A stretch of 64,000 nt of DNA from Spirochaetia bacterium 38H-sp (GCA_039023545.1 JBCHKQ010000005.1:83758-147757), one strand, 5' to 3'. Counted from the first letter of the stretch, positions 1 to 7,703 are shown. Notes: generated from the letters alone by a model not told the origin. A program made the numbers and translations.

Positions 1-319
1 CCATATATTTTTTTCTTTCCGATATCTGAGCTGACAAAACAGGCAAAGCAGAGTCAGAAGGCCTTAAAAAATCATCGGGATAAGCAGCATAAAGACAAGA
101 AGGGCATACAGTAATAGGATATATTAGAGGATATACGGCACCATACTTCTTGGATGGCTCATACAGACGACGCAACTCCATAGTAAGAGGACCGGCTATT
201 AGCCTTCCCCTACCAGAAAGAAGATCTTCACGGAAAAACTCTGTATCACAAACAGGACAAGTAGTGGACTTCTTGGAAAAAAAAGTAATACGCCTCTGGT
301 TATCAGAAAAATCACCCAT
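1..319 (-). CDS. DUF2225 family protein (3' part cut by window edge)
   Basis: The last 106 codons before the window edge read as a cytoplasmic protein with two CxxC pairs (TCPVCDTEF near residue 20 and VCPSCLYAAY near residue 73), separated by a conserved-looking stretch with LRRLYEPSKKYG. This pattern fits the DUF2225 family, which has no established function; the cysteine pairs suggest a metal site. The ATG at 319 lies one base after the acpS stop, so the gene is translated from the folP-cdaA-ybbR-acpS transcript. The C-terminus is outside the window, so intactness cannot be judged. Family assignment is from remembered motif pattern. Confidence 0.75.
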   Translation of the reverse strand, partial: MGDFSDNQRRITFFSKKSTTCPVCDTEFFREDLLSGRGRLIAGPLTMELRRLYEPSKKYGAVYPLIYPITVCPSCLYAAYPDDFLRPSDSALPVLSAQISERKKYM

Positions 320-320
320 A

Positions 321-695
321 TCAATCCCCTTCTATAACAACTACAGCAAGAGCATTATCCCTCTCGTGAGTAAGCGACACATGAACAAAGCGCCCTCCAA
401 TAGCTTCAAAAACAGCCCGTGCAGTACCATACAAGACAATATGAGGCCTGCCTTTATCATCATTTTTTACCTCAATATCCCGCAGAGCAAGCCCTCTTAG
501 ACCCGTACCAAGAGCCTTTGCAAAAGCCTCCTTTGCAGCAAACCTTGCAGCCAAAGAACCCGCAGGATTCTCTTTTTTTTTCAGTAAGGCTTCAACTTCA
601 TAAGGATGAAAAAATCTTGCTAGAAGAGAAAGATTATCCAGCCAGTGAGAAATCCTGTCTATTCTGACAACATCGAGTCCCACACCAAGAATCAT
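321..695 (-). CDS. acpS: holo-[acyl-carrier-protein] synthase
   Basis: AcpS transfers 4'-phosphopantetheine from coenzyme A to the serine of acyl carrier protein, which activates fatty acid synthesis. The 124-residue length is usual for the family. The N-terminal GVGLDVVRIDR segment carries the Mg-binding Asp8, and RFAAKEAFAKALG carries the second acidic ligand Glu56 next to Lys55. The C-terminal SLTHERDNALAVV strand is also typical. Its ATG overlaps the ybbR stop by four bases (ATGA), and the DUF2225 gene follows after one base, so it belongs to the folP operon by translational coupling. Confidence 0.95.
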   Translation of the reverse strand: MILGVGLDVVRIDRISHWLDNLSLLARFFHPYEVEALLKKKENPAGSLAARFAAKEAFAKALGTGLRGLALRDIEVKNDDKGRPHIVLYGTARAVFEAIGGRFVHVSLTHERDNALAVVVIEGD

Positions 696-1648
696 CTGAC
701 TGCTCCTTCCTCTCCTACAGCGCCTGTTATAAAAACAGAAACCCTTCTTGGCTTATAATCAAGCACAGCAATTCCTTCTGGCGCTTTTGGTATAACAGGA
801 AGCTCATAGAAACCTGCAGCAGAAACAGAAGAACAATCCACAATAAGCTGCAAATCACTGGCAATAAGCCCCTCTATACGAGTCCTATTGCCCTGGACAA
901 GAATATAACCCTTCTCCACCTCACTTCCTACAGAAAGCTCAGGGAGAAGGTCAAGAAAAACCACATCCAAATTGGAGAACTCTCTTTCCTCCACAAGTTC
1001 CCTTATATTGACAATAAGATCTACGACATTACCTCCCGGTACTACAACACCAGGTGCAGGGATGACCAGCCTTACCTTGGAAACAATATCACTCTTCTTA
1101 CCAGACAAATCTATCTGCTCTGTAGAAATGCTATCTATGCCACCAAGGACGTCAGAAGGACCTTCCACTAACACATAAGAAGGAGAAACAGTATATCCTA
1201 CCTGAGTATAACCAGGTGCAGGAACACCGGAAAAGCGTGGAATAACCTCCAAAGTCTTGGAAAGCTTCTCCGCAAGCTCCAATCTTACAGAAGAAGGTTC
1301 CAGAATATACTCCACATTGGCATTGGTAGCAGAACTACTCCTTATAAGCTGTAAAGCAACAGTATGCTCCCCAGGTACTCTGATAGCAGTAAAATCGGCA
1401 TACACAGAGAGGTCTTCCGGAATAACAGAATATATCTCATCGCTCTCTCCCCTAAGGGTGAGTCTTACTTTCTCTGGAAGAGGATTTCTGGATATAAGAT
1501 TATCTGGCATTTTGACCTCTATCGGAACTGAGAGGAAACGCTCCTCTATGGAACCAAGCCTATGGATAAAGAACAAGGTAACAGCTATAAGAATAGAAAC
1601 AATAAGCGCAGGGAAACGCCCTCTTATCCCTTCTATACTATTTTTCAT
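692..1648 (-). CDS. ybbR: YbbR/CdaR-like domain protein (membrane-anchored partner of CdaA)
   Basis: This 318-residue protein has one N-terminal membrane segment (about residues 12-30, FPALIVSILIAVTLFFIHRL) followed by several beta-rich YbbR repeats that would lie outside the membrane. In Firmicutes the equivalent CdaR regulates the diadenylate cyclase CdaA, and here it follows cdaA directly. I place the start at the ATG at 1648 (MKNSIEG), because the longer reading frame adds a basic, unhydrophobic stretch that overlaps cdaA further. That start overlaps the end of cdaA by 11 bp. A glmM gene, the usual third member, is not seen here. Confidence 0.85.
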   Translation of the reverse strand: MKNSIEGIRGRFPALIVSILIAVTLFFIHRLGSIEERFLSVPIEVKMPDNLISRNPLPEKVRLTLRGESDEIYSVIPEDLSVYADFTAIRVPGEHTVALQLIRSSSATNANVEYILEPSSVRLELAEKLSKTLEVIPRFSGVPAPGYTQVGYTVSPSYVLVEGPSDVLGGIDSISTEQIDLSGKKSDIVSKVRLVIPAPGVVVPGGNVVDLIVNIRELVEEREFSNLDVVFLDLLPELSVGSEVEKGYILVQGNRTRIEGLIASDLQLIVDCSSVSAAGFYELPVIPKAPEGIAVLDYKPRRVSVFITGAVGEEGAVR

Positions 1649-2432
1649 CCAAAATCTTCTCCGATATTTGAGGCTGCTTGCTCTTCTTAAACAAAGAAGA
1701 AACAATATGTGCTATCTCATCACGCCCCGTATTATAAATAAAACTGGAAGAATAAACCACAGATAAAGCCCCTGTCTCCTCAGAGACAACTAGCACAATA
1801 GCATCCGTCTGCTCAGCAAGCCCCAAAGCCGCCCTGTGTCGTGCACCAAAACTCTTCTTGATACCAGGATCATCAGAAAGAGGAAGATAACAGGAAGCAG
1901 CAACAATCCTTCCGTTATCCACTATAACAGCACCATCGTGCAAAGGCGTATCATGACCGAATATGGTAACAAGCAAAGTGGAAGAAAGCTCAGCATCAAG
2001 TCTGATTCCAGTATCAAGGATATTCTTTAGATTCATATTCCTCGCCAAAACAATAAGAGCACCCCTGCGAGCATCGGATAAAAGTTCCATAGCATTGAGA
2101 ATAGCTTCCAGCTCAACCGCCTTTGCAGCAGACCTAAAACCAAGACCCTGTCCAAGCTGTGTAAAAATCTTACGCAATTCCGGCTGGAAAACAACAAAAA
2201 CACCAACAACAACCCCCGGAGCAATAAACCCCAAAATCCACTTGAGAGTAGGCAAATTAAGTAAAAAGGCTACGGCATAGACAAAAGCGACAAGCAGAAG
2301 CCCCTTTAGAACAGTGAGAGAATTGGTAGCAACAAGAAACTCATACACCTTGAATATAAGAAAAGAAAGAGCTGCAATATCCAAAAGAGGAACAAGAATG
2401 TTCTGCCATATATAACTCAGACCTTCCAACAC
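1638..2432 (-). CDS. cdaA: diadenylate cyclase CdaA
   Basis: CdaA makes the second messenger c-di-AMP from two ATP. Three hydrophobic helices occupy roughly residues 11-82, followed by a DisA_N cyclase domain. The two signature motifs are intact: DGA at about 166-168 (LHDGAVIVDNGRIVAA) and RHR at about 198-200 (GARHRAALG). The start is a GTG at 2432 behind a G-rich run. The first 16 bp overlap the end of folP, and ybbR overlaps the 3' end, so the three are probably co-translated. c-di-AMP usually controls potassium and cell wall homeostasis; nothing here shows the local target. Confidence 0.93.
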   Translation of the reverse strand: MLEGLSYIWQNILVPLLDIAALSFLIFKVYEFLVATNSLTVLKGLLLVAFVYAVAFLLNLPTLKWILGFIAPGVVVGVFVVFQPELRKIFTQLGQGLGFRSAAKAVELEAILNAMELLSDARRGALIVLARNMNLKNILDTGIRLDAELSSTLLVTIFGHDTPLHDGAVIVDNGRIVAASCYLPLSDDPGIKKSFGARHRAALGLAEQTDAIVLVVSEETGALSVVYSSSFIYNTGRDEIAHIVSSLFKKSKQPQISEKILDEK

Positions 2433-3280
2433 GTCCCCCCGCCAGAAGCCCCCTTTATCGCCTCGCGCATAAAAAGCAAATCCCTTGTCTCTGCAACATC
2501 ATGCACACGCAATATAGCAACCCCACAATCTGCAGCATGATAATGACAAGCCAGCGTGCCAGCCAGTCTGTCCTCCACATCCCTGCCAACAGTAAAACCT
2601 ATAAAACTCTTCCTGGATAATCCAATAAGAACAGGATAACCGGACTTTACAAAAACATCCGCATTACGCAACAACGCAATATTATCCTCCACCCGCTTGC
2701 CAAAACCAAAACCCGGATCAATTATAATCTTGCTTCTGTCTATTCCACAGGAAACCGCATACTCTGCCCTCTTCAAAAGATAAAAAAGAACCTGAGCTAC
2801 GGCATTATCATAGTAAGGATTATTCTGCATATCTTTGGGCGTTCCCTTCTTATGCATAAGCACAACAGGCACACCCCTCTGTGCAACAAGAGCGGCCAAA
2901 GCTTCATCATCCTCCAGGGCAGAAACATCATTTATCACATCAGCCCCCGCATCCAGCGCAGCCCTAGCCACCTCCGCTTTCCTGGTATCTACAGATATAG
3001 GTACATCCGAACGCTTTCTAATCTCCTCCACAACAGGCACAACCCTCTCAAGCTCCTCATCCATCCTGACATAATCGCTTCCAGGCCTAGTAGACTCCCC
3101 CCCAACATCTATGATATCCGCACCCTGCTCAACCATAGCCAGAGCCCTTTCCGCAGCATCAATCCCCAGAGCCCTGCTACCCGCAAAAAAGGAATCAGGC
3201 GTAACATTAACAATCCCCATAATGAGAGGACTTTTGGAATAAGAAAGCCTTTTACCAGAAGCAAGTTCTATGTACGACAT
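2417..3280 (-). CDS. folP: dihydropteroate synthase
   Basis: FolP condenses p-aminobenzoate with dihydropterin pyrophosphate in folate synthesis. The 287-residue TIM-barrel protein has the pterin-binding signatures IMGIVNVTPDSFF near residue 20, GGESTRPG near 60, ISVDTRKAEVA, DPGFGFGK and LIGLSRKSFIG. It is the first gene of the folP-cdaA-ybbR-acpS operon. The ATG at 3280 has no Shine-Dalgarno sequence in front, but a TATACT -10 box ends only six bases upstream, which suggests a leaderless mRNA. Confidence 0.95.
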   Translation of the reverse strand: MSYIELASGKRLSYSKSPLIMGIVNVTPDSFFAGSRALGIDAAERALAMVEQGADIIDVGGESTRPGSDYVRMDEELERVVPVVEEIRKRSDVPISVDTRKAEVARAALDAGADVINDVSALEDDEALAALVAQRGVPVVLMHKKGTPKDMQNNPYYDNAVAQVLFYLLKRAEYAVSCGIDRSKIIIDPGFGFGKRVEDNIALLRNADVFVKSGYPVLIGLSRKSFIGFTVGRDVEDRLAGTLACHYHAADCGVAILRVHDVAETRDLLFMREAIKGASGGGTCWKV

Positions 3281-3286
3281 ATAACG

Positions 3287-3315
3287 AGTATACCAAAGCT
3301 AATAAAAAATACCAG
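3287..3315 (-). promoter_or_regulatory. putative folP operon promoter (leaderless)
   Basis: On the minus strand a weak -35 box CTGGTA (3310-3315), a 17-bp spacer and a -10 box TATACT (3287-3292) lead directly to the folP ATG at 3280. Only six bases separate the -10 box from the ATG, so transcription should begin at the start codon itself. The -35 box is a poor match; the -10 box is good. Confidence 0.5.
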
Positions 3316-3330
3316 TACCTTTTTACCTTT

Positions 3331-3483
3331 ATACCGAACGGAAAAAGGCTCGCCTATTCTTGTCATACAAAGTAGAAAAAAACACGCCTTTTTCCTGCCT
3401 ACGGCAAAAAAAATAAATCAGACAGCAACTATTCTTACGCCCGTAAGCAGCAGAGGATGCGCAGCATCCACTGCGTTCGGTAT
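3331..3483. repeat. ACCGAACG two-ended structured repeat, copy A
   Basis: The 153-bp element is bounded by inverted copies of ATACCGAACG (3331-3340 and, reversed, 3474-3483). From left to right it holds a 10-bp stem GGAAAAAGGC/GCCTTTTTCC (3340-3349 with 3386-3395), the joint TGCCTACGGCA (3396-3406), an AT-rich stretch, a small stem CTTACG/CGTAAG (3434-3447) and a hairpin GCAG-A-GGATGC / GCATCC-A-CTGC (3450-3474) flush with the right-hand motif. Copies B and C have the same plan but different stem sequences. It sits between the cellulase gene and folP. Confidence 0.8.
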
Positions 3484-3515
3484 AAAAAAGGACAGCCCAT
3501 AAAATGGACTGCCCC
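3484..3515 (-). terminator. intrinsic terminator of the cellulase gene
   Basis: Read on the minus strand, an imperfect stem (arms 3505-3515 and 3490-3499, with G-U pairs) is followed by six T residues (3484-3489). It lies 23 bp after the cellulase stop. The T run continues directly into the right end of repeat copy A. Confidence 0.7.
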
Positions 3516-3537
3516 TTCTGTAGTCAAAAAAACAAGA

Positions 3538-4980
3538 CTATTTTATCTCAACATGAGCCCAGCCCACGGAAGCCTTAAAATGGATATACCAGAAACCATC
3601 AGCCTCGGCCGGAATAGTATGCTGAGCAGTCCAATTGTTGGCAACATCAACACCGTTTACCGTAAGAACATCAACATTCCAGGAGTTGATAAACTTATTC
3701 CAGTTAACAGCAGTGCTAAAAGCATCCGTCTTCCAGAAGAACTCACCTCCACCATCATATGTAAAAGGCAGAGTAATAAGCTCATAAGTACCGGAAACAG
3801 GTGTAGAAGTTGGACTTGGACTTACAGTAGGAGTCGGCGTAGCTGTTGGAGTTGGAGTTGGAGTTGGAGTTGGAGTTGGAGTTGGAGTTGGAGTTGGAGT
3901 TGGAGTTGGAGTCGGAGTCGGAGTCGGAGTCGGAGTCGGAGTAGCTGTAGGCAAGACTGACCCCTCTGCTATCTTAGCCTTTACAAACTTACCTGATTCT
4001 GTAAGCTGACTATCAGACCAAGGACCTGTTGTACTTGCACCAGGAACCAATGCAGAGGCTGTCTCAGGCTTGTCAAAAAGTGACCAGTTAGCCCAGCTTA
4101 TCCCATACTGATTTAAAAAATCCAGCCATACTTGGCTCTCTGCAAGATCCAAACCTCCATTCCCAGATGCATCACAGGTGCCCCACTCTGTTACAAATAG
4201 CGCAAGTCCCTTATTCATCGCTGCCACTGCTTTATCTCTAAGATACTGCTTATGTGTCCCAGCATAAAAATGCAGCGTATAAGCTATATTATCGTATCCC
4301 TTTATAGGATCATTCGCTGCAATATCCACATCCTGTGACCATGTAGGACTTCCTACCACTATCAAGTTATTTGCTCCCTGCCCTCTTATAGCTGCTATCA
4401 CCTGCTCTGCATATGCCTTTACATCTGCCCAGCTCTCATAATCCGGCTCATTGTATATCTCAAAGATAACATTGGGCACATTCTTATACTTACCTGCCAT
4501 CTCCGTAAAAAATCCTACCGCCTCACTGGTATGAATATCATGTGCATGCCAGTCTATTATCACATAGATGCCCTCTGCTATTGCTGCATCCACTACTGTA
4601 ATAACTCTCTGCTTCTCAGCTGTAGGATTGGTAAGATATCCTCCCATCTCCACTCCCATAGCTGCTCTTACAAGCGTACTACCCCAATCTGCTGCAAGGG
4701 TGTGCACCACATCCGCATTCCAGAAAGAACCGCTCCACTGACTCCAAAACAAACTCATACCCTTGAGCTGTATAGGATTCCCTGCCTCGTCAGTAACCTT
4801 CCCTCCGCTCACCTTAAGCATACCATGCTGCGATACAATACTGTTTCCGCCTGCTTTCAATACTATTACATCCGTATCAGTCAGTACTTTGTTTCCTATT
4901 TCTATCAGATTAGGCATCTGACAAGAAAACAAAAAGACCAATACAAACAACAAAAACATTGCTTTTTCTAATGCTTTCAT
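3538..4980 (-). CDS. secreted lipoprotein endoglucanase: GH5 catalytic domain, (Thr-Pro)n linker, CBM64-like module
   Basis: This is a predicted extracellular or surface beta-1,4-endoglucanase of 480 residues. A lipoprotein signal ends in FLFSC (Cys20). The GH5 domain (about 60-340) has the acid/base Glu178 in IYNEPD and the nucleophile Glu265 in LFVTEWGT, with IIDWHAHD and LHFYAGTH, most like subfamily GH5_2. A Thr-Pro linker (about 344-395) joins a C-terminal 85-residue module with [12 protein letters not shown] and [17 protein letters not shown], which resembles the crystalline-cellulose binder CBM64 of Spirochaeta thermophila. The start is the ATG at 4980 behind GGGAGG; 12 codons upstream in frame overlap the leader hairpin. 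No other polysaccharide gene is adjacent. Confidence 0.92.
   Translation of the reverse strand: MKALEKAMFLLFVLVFLFSCQMPNLIEIGNKVLTDTDVIVLKAGGNSIVSQHGMLKVSGGKVTDEAGNPIQLKGMSLFWSQWSGSFWNADVVHTLAADWGSTLVRAAMGVEMGGYLTNPTAEKQRVITVVDAAIAEGIYVIIDWHAHDIHTSEAVGFFTEMAGKYKNVPNVIFEIYNEPDYESWADVKAYAEQVIAAIRGQGANNLIVVGSPTWSQDVDIAANDPIKGYDNIAYTLHFYAGTHKQYLRDKAVAAMNKGLALFVTEWGTCDASGNGGLDLAESQVWLDFLNQYGISWANWSLFDKPETASALVPGASTTGPWSDSQLTESGKFVKAKIAEGSVLPTATPTPTPTPTPTPTPTPTPTPTPTPTPTPTPTPTATPTPTVSPSPTSTPVSGTYELITLPFTYDGGGEFFWKTDAFSTAVNWNKFINSWNVDVLTVNGVDVANNWTAQHTIPAEADGFWYIHFKASVGWAHVEIK
3845..3940 (-). repeat. hexanucleotide tandem repeat encoding the Thr-Pro linker
   Basis: On the plus strand there are 11 uninterrupted GTTGGA units (3845-3910) followed by five GTCGGA units (3911-3940). 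On the coding strand they encode Thr-Pro pairs. Because the unit is 6 bp, slippage would change linker length without breaking the frame. The two near-pure blocks differing only at one synonymous base suggest repeated expansion of local units. Confidence 0.95.
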
Positions 4981-5002
4981 AAAAACCTCCCGCATCTTTT
5001 TG

Positions 5003-5022
5003 CAGACAGCTGCCACTGTCTG
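5003..5022 (-). promoter_or_regulatory. stem-loop at the 5' end of the cellulase leader
   Basis: A perfect 7-bp stem CAGACAG/CTGTCTG (plus-strand 5003-5009 and 5016-5022) encloses a 6-nt loop. It lies between the predicted transcription start near 5029 and the GGGAGG ribosome site, so the mRNA would begin almost directly with the hairpin. A second copy of the block, 216 bp upstream, keeps the stem by a paired base change. It may be an RNA stabiliser or an operator. Confidence 0.65.
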
Positions 5023-5035
5023 TTTCCGTAAACAT

Positions 5036-5065
5036 ATTATATACCCGGTTGATTGTAGCAGTCAA
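5036..5065 (-). promoter_or_regulatory. putative cellulase promoter
   Basis: On the minus strand TTGACT (5060-5065), an 18-bp spacer and TATAAT (5036-5041) form a strong sigma-70 type promoter. A run of nine G residues (coding strand) lies 36 bp upstream of the -35 box. Confidence 0.7.
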
Positions 5066-5101
5066 CAAAAAGTTAAAAATCTCAAATATCTCAAATTCTA
5101 T

Positions 5102-5110
5102 CCCCCCCCC
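5102..5110 (-). repeat. homopolymer tract (G9 on the coding strand) upstream of the cellulase promoter
   Basis: Nine consecutive C residues on the plus strand lie 36 bp upstream of the -35 box of the cellulase gene. Homopolymeric G tracts near promoters switch expression of some treponemal genes by slippage; a similar role here is only inference. Confidence 0.85.
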
Positions 5111-5201
5111 TGTTTTTGCAGACGATACAAAACTATAAAAATATATATTGACCCGTAGAAACAAAACGCATATCATCCTACAAGAACGGTTACTCAATAA
5201 A

Positions 5202-5239
5202 CCTCTCGCATCTTTTTGCAGGCAGCTGCCACTGCCTGC
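5202..5239 (-). repeat. second copy of the cellulase leader stem-loop block
   Basis: This 38-bp block matches 4986-5024 at all but about three positions. Two of the changes are a compensating pair in the stem (CAGGCAG/CTGCCTG in place of CAGACAG/CTGTCTG), with the loop CTGCCA and the adjoining GCATCTTTTTG unchanged. It is followed by GAGAGG but by no plausible gene, so it may be the remnant of a duplicated gene start or a second regulatory site. Confidence 0.8.
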
Positions 5240-5399
5240 TTCTTTTATAATCAGATATAAATCATAGAAAGAAATAAACTTTAATATGATTTTTATAGAT
5301 TACAAATAAATGCTTGGTTATACATAAAAATAAAAGAAGAGCAAGACCAATCTTACAGTCTCATACAGATTCTGCTATACTGTAGAAAAAATAAAATAA

Positions 5400-6308
5400 T
5401 TACAAAAACACCACCACTGTCCCAGCAACAGCTAACACTGTTCCGATTATTTCCATAAGACCAAGCTTCTCTTTATAAATTATTACAGAAGGCGGTATAA
5501 TAAAAACCGGCACAAGAGCCATAAGCGTAGCAGAAAGAGCTGCTGTAGTAGCCTGCGCAGCAAAAAGACCAAGAGATATACCCAAAAAAGGGCCAAAAAA
5601 GGCACCTATTATTATGCTCCTCATAGCAGAAGAATCGGAAAAAGCTGCAAACAATCGCTTTATCCTTCTCATAACAGGTATGATTATAGAAAATCCCGCA
5701 AGCCCGGCTATCACTCTGATATAAGTAGCAGAAAACGCATCAAAATCCGGAGCAGCATGTTTACTTATGACAAGACCTCCCGCCTGGCCAAGTGCACCCA
5801 GCAAAGCAAGAAGAACACCCATAAGCAACGTCTTTAGAGAAATATTAGGCCTGTCTGCACCATGAGGCGGAGTGCGAAAAACTACGGCAAGAACAATTCC
5901 CGATATTATAAGCAGCATCCCGGCAAATTCCACAGGACGCATTGTTTCTCCCAAAAAAATCCAGCCAAGCAAAGCCGTGAGAATAGGTACAGAAGTATAG
6001 ACCAGCATGGAAAGTCTGGAACCAATCATAACAAAGGCCTCAAAAAGAAAGAGGTCTCCCAGCGCAAGACCTGCAACACCGGATGCCATAAGAGCAATCC
6101 ACATTTCAGTCGTAGCGCCGTAGGGTAAGAGAGAGCCGTAGCGCACAAGAGAAAGCAGTGCAAAACCTATAAGAGCAATCGCAAGACGTATCCAGTTTAC
6201 AACCAGGGAACCAACCCTTCTGCCTGCATGCTCAAAGACAATAGCCGTAACAGTCCAGCATACAGCAGTAGCAAGCCCTGCAATCTGTCCCAGAAAATAC
6301 TGCCCCAT
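5400..6308 (-). CDS. EamA/DMT-superfamily membrane transporter
   Basis: The 302-residue protein has about ten hydrophobic segments arranged as two EamA-type halves (roughly residues 5-145 and 155-300), each ending in a strongly hydrophobic helix pair. This is the pattern of drug/metabolite transporters of the inner membrane. Substrate cannot be read from the sequence. The first half includes LGDLFLFEAFVMIGSRLSML and SVPILTALLGWIFLGE, the second AALSATLMALVPVFIIPPS followed by YKEKL, a common EamA ending. It is transcribed alone, divergent from galE. Confidence 0.85.
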   Translation of the reverse strand: MGQYFLGQIAGLATAVCWTVTAIVFEHAGRRVGSLVVNWIRLAIALIGFALLSLVRYGSLLPYGATTEMWIALMASGVAGLALGDLFLFEAFVMIGSRLSMLVYTSVPILTALLGWIFLGETMRPVEFAGMLLIISGIVLAVVFRTPPHGADRPNISLKTLLMGVLLALLGALGQAGGLVISKHAAPDFDAFSATYIRVIAGLAGFSIIIPVMRRIKRLFAAFSDSSAMRSIIIGAFFGPFLGISLGLFAAQATTAALSATLMALVPVFIIPPSVIIYKEKLGLMEIIGTVLAVAGTVVVFL

Positions 6309-6643
6309 AAAACACCGCTTTTTAAAAAGTTGAGAAAATGTATACCAACAAAGAGATAAAGTAAAGACATCCCCGTATTACAATAAAAACAAGGGAATTT
6401 ATGCCGAACGTAGGGAGCGCGCTCATAAAGGACAAAGGCAAGATGCGCGATCCCTACTGCCTGCAGCAAGTATTATGCAAAAGAGGCAGCTTTTTACTGC
6501 ACTTCTTCCGCAAGGAAGCAGCACGGACCGCACAGCGGGCCGTGCGTTCGGTCCAAATAAAAAGATGCCAAACATGTGATATATTTATAGATAATTTTCT
6601 GTAAATATCATAAAACTACAGTATAAAATCATAGGAGAAGGGT
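6309..6643. other. divergent intergenic region between the EamA gene and galE
   Basis: The 335-bp interval contains repeat copy B (6401-6554). The rest is AT-rich. A TATAAA about 20 bp before the galE ribosome site GGAGAAGGG is a possible -10 box, but no convincing -35 box is seen. No gene is supported here. Confidence 0.6.
6401..6554. repeat. ACCGAACG two-ended structured repeat, copy B
   Basis: The 154-bp element starts with ATGCCGAACG (6401-6410, one mismatch to the consensus) and ends with reversed ACCGAACG (6545-6552). It has a 12-bp stem GTAGGGAGCGCG / CGCGATCCCTAC (6410-6421 with 6446-6457, one mismatch), the joint TGCCTGCAGCA (6458-6468), the small stem CTTCC/GGAAG (6505-6518) and the right hairpin with arms GCACGG/CCGTGC (6521-6545). 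Length and order match copies A and C. Confidence 0.8.
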
Positions 6644-7618
6644 ATGAAGCTTTTACTTACAGGAGGAGCTGGCTATATAGGAAGCCATACATATAGGCTG
6701 CTCAAGGCACAAGGTCACACCGTAAAAGTGTACGATAATCTATCTAACGGACATGCAGAGGCAGTGGAGACAGATGACCTTATTGTAGGCAGTATACAAC
6801 ACACAGGTACTCTCAAAACACTTCTTGAAACATACAAGCCAGATGTTGTTATACACTTTGCAGCATTTATAGAAGTTGGCGTGTCAGTAAAAAAGCCTTT
6901 TGAATTTTTTGCCAACAACACGGAGGGCACACTGGCTTTGACAAAAGCAATGCTGGACTGTGGTGTCAACAAACTCATATTCTCTTCCACGGCTGCGGTT
7001 TACGGATATCCAGAGACCACACCAATCCGTGAAACCGCAAAAAAATCACCTGTAAATCCATACGGAACAAGCAAACTCATGGTAGAAGAGCTTCTGGAGT
7101 CCCTGAGCCAGTGGGCAGGTCTCAAATACACAGCTATAAGGTACTTTAATGCAGCAGGGGCAAGTGAAGATGCAAGCATAGGGGAGGCTCACAATCCTGA
7201 GACGCACCTTATCCCGCTCATTCTCAAGACAGCAACAGGCGAAAGAAAAAGCATCTCCATATTCGGCACAGACTTCCCCACTCCCGACGGCACAGCAATA
7301 AGAGACTACATACACGTTGACGACCTTGCCCGCGCACACATGCTGGCAGCAGACTACCTTGCAGATGGTGGAAAATCGGACGTATTCAACTGCGGATACT
7401 CAGAGGGGTACAGCGTAAGAGAAGTAATAGAAGCAGCAAAAAAAGTCACAGGCAAAGACTTCCCAGTAGAAGAAACAGAGAGACGGGACGGCGATCCAGC
7501 CATACTCATAGCAGACTCAAGCAAAATAAAACAAACACTTGGATGGCAACCTGTCCACAATGACCTAGAATACATAATAAAAACCGCCTACAAATGGGAA
7601 CAAAACAGAAAATACTGA
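6644..7618 (+). CDS. galE: UDP-glucose 4-epimerase
   Basis: GalE interconverts UDP-glucose and UDP-galactose with bound NAD. The 324-residue protein has the Rossmann motif TGGAGYIGSH (6-15), the catalytic Ser-Thr pair in SSTAAVYG (about 114-121) and Tyr140-Lys144 in YGTSK. The C-terminal part has RDYIHVDDLA and EETERRDGDPA, as in short GalE proteins. The start follows GGAGAAGGG. It is flanked by repeat copy B upstream and half-copy D downstream. The coding strand is rich in A and C compared with aroC or lysC on the same strand. Confidence 0.95.
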   Translation: MKLLLTGGAGYIGSHTYRLLKAQGHTVKVYDNLSNGHAEAVETDDLIVGSIQHTGTLKTLLETYKPDVVIHFAAFIEVGVSVKKPFEFFANNTEGTLALTKAMLDCGVNKLIFSSTAAVYGYPETTPIRETAKKSPVNPYGTSKLMVEELLESLSQWAGLKYTAIRYFNAAGASEDASIGEAHNPETHLIPLILKTATGERKSISIFGTDFPTPDGTAIRDYIHVDDLARAHMLAADYLADGGKSDVFNCGYSEGYSVREVIEAAKKVTGKDFPVEETERRDGDPAILIADSSKIKQTLGWQPVHNDLEYIIKTAYKWEQNRKY

Positions 7619-7619
7619 C

Positions 7620-7688
7620 ATACCGAACGTCGGGAGCGCGCTCATACGGCACAAAAACAAAAGCAGCGATCCCTCCTGCCTGCGGCAC
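7620..7688 (+). repeat. ACCGAACG half-element, copy D
   Basis: This is the left half only: ATACCGAACG two bases after the galE stop, the joint GTC, a partly degraded stem beginning GGGAGCGCGCT, a loop rich in A, and the joint TCCTGCCTGCGGCA (7674-7687). The right half with its inverted ACCGAACG is missing. It may act as the galE transcript end, although no T run follows. Confidence 0.7.
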
Positions 7689-7703
7689 ATAAAAAGCAAA
7701 ACA

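Larger units (their letters stand above)
4981..5399. other. non-coding interval upstream of the cellulase gene
   Basis: The 419-bp interval holds the cellulase ribosome site and leader hairpin, its promoter, the G9 tract, an AT-rich stretch and the second leader block. Beyond 5240 it is AT-rich with no gene I can support. A 95-codon minus-strand frame from a TTG at 5197 has no family resemblance and runs through the promoter, so I do not call it. Confidence 0.7.

Noticed and set aside
3331..3483. Integron attC-like site in the ACCGAACG elements
   Set aside because: attC ends require the core GTTRRRY and its inverse RYYYAAC. GTTCGGT and ACCGAAC break this at the fourth base, and no integrase gene or cassette array is present.
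3845..3940. Short direct repeats resembling a repeat array
   Set aside because: They are 6-bp in-frame tandem units coding a Thr-Pro linker, with no spacers, so not CRISPR. The plus-strand frame across it (3457-3960) is an antisense shadow rich in Ser-Trp.
4910..5197. 95-codon minus-strand frame upstream of the cellulase
   Set aside because: It runs through the cellulase promoter, leader hairpin and start, begins with TTG and resembles no family.
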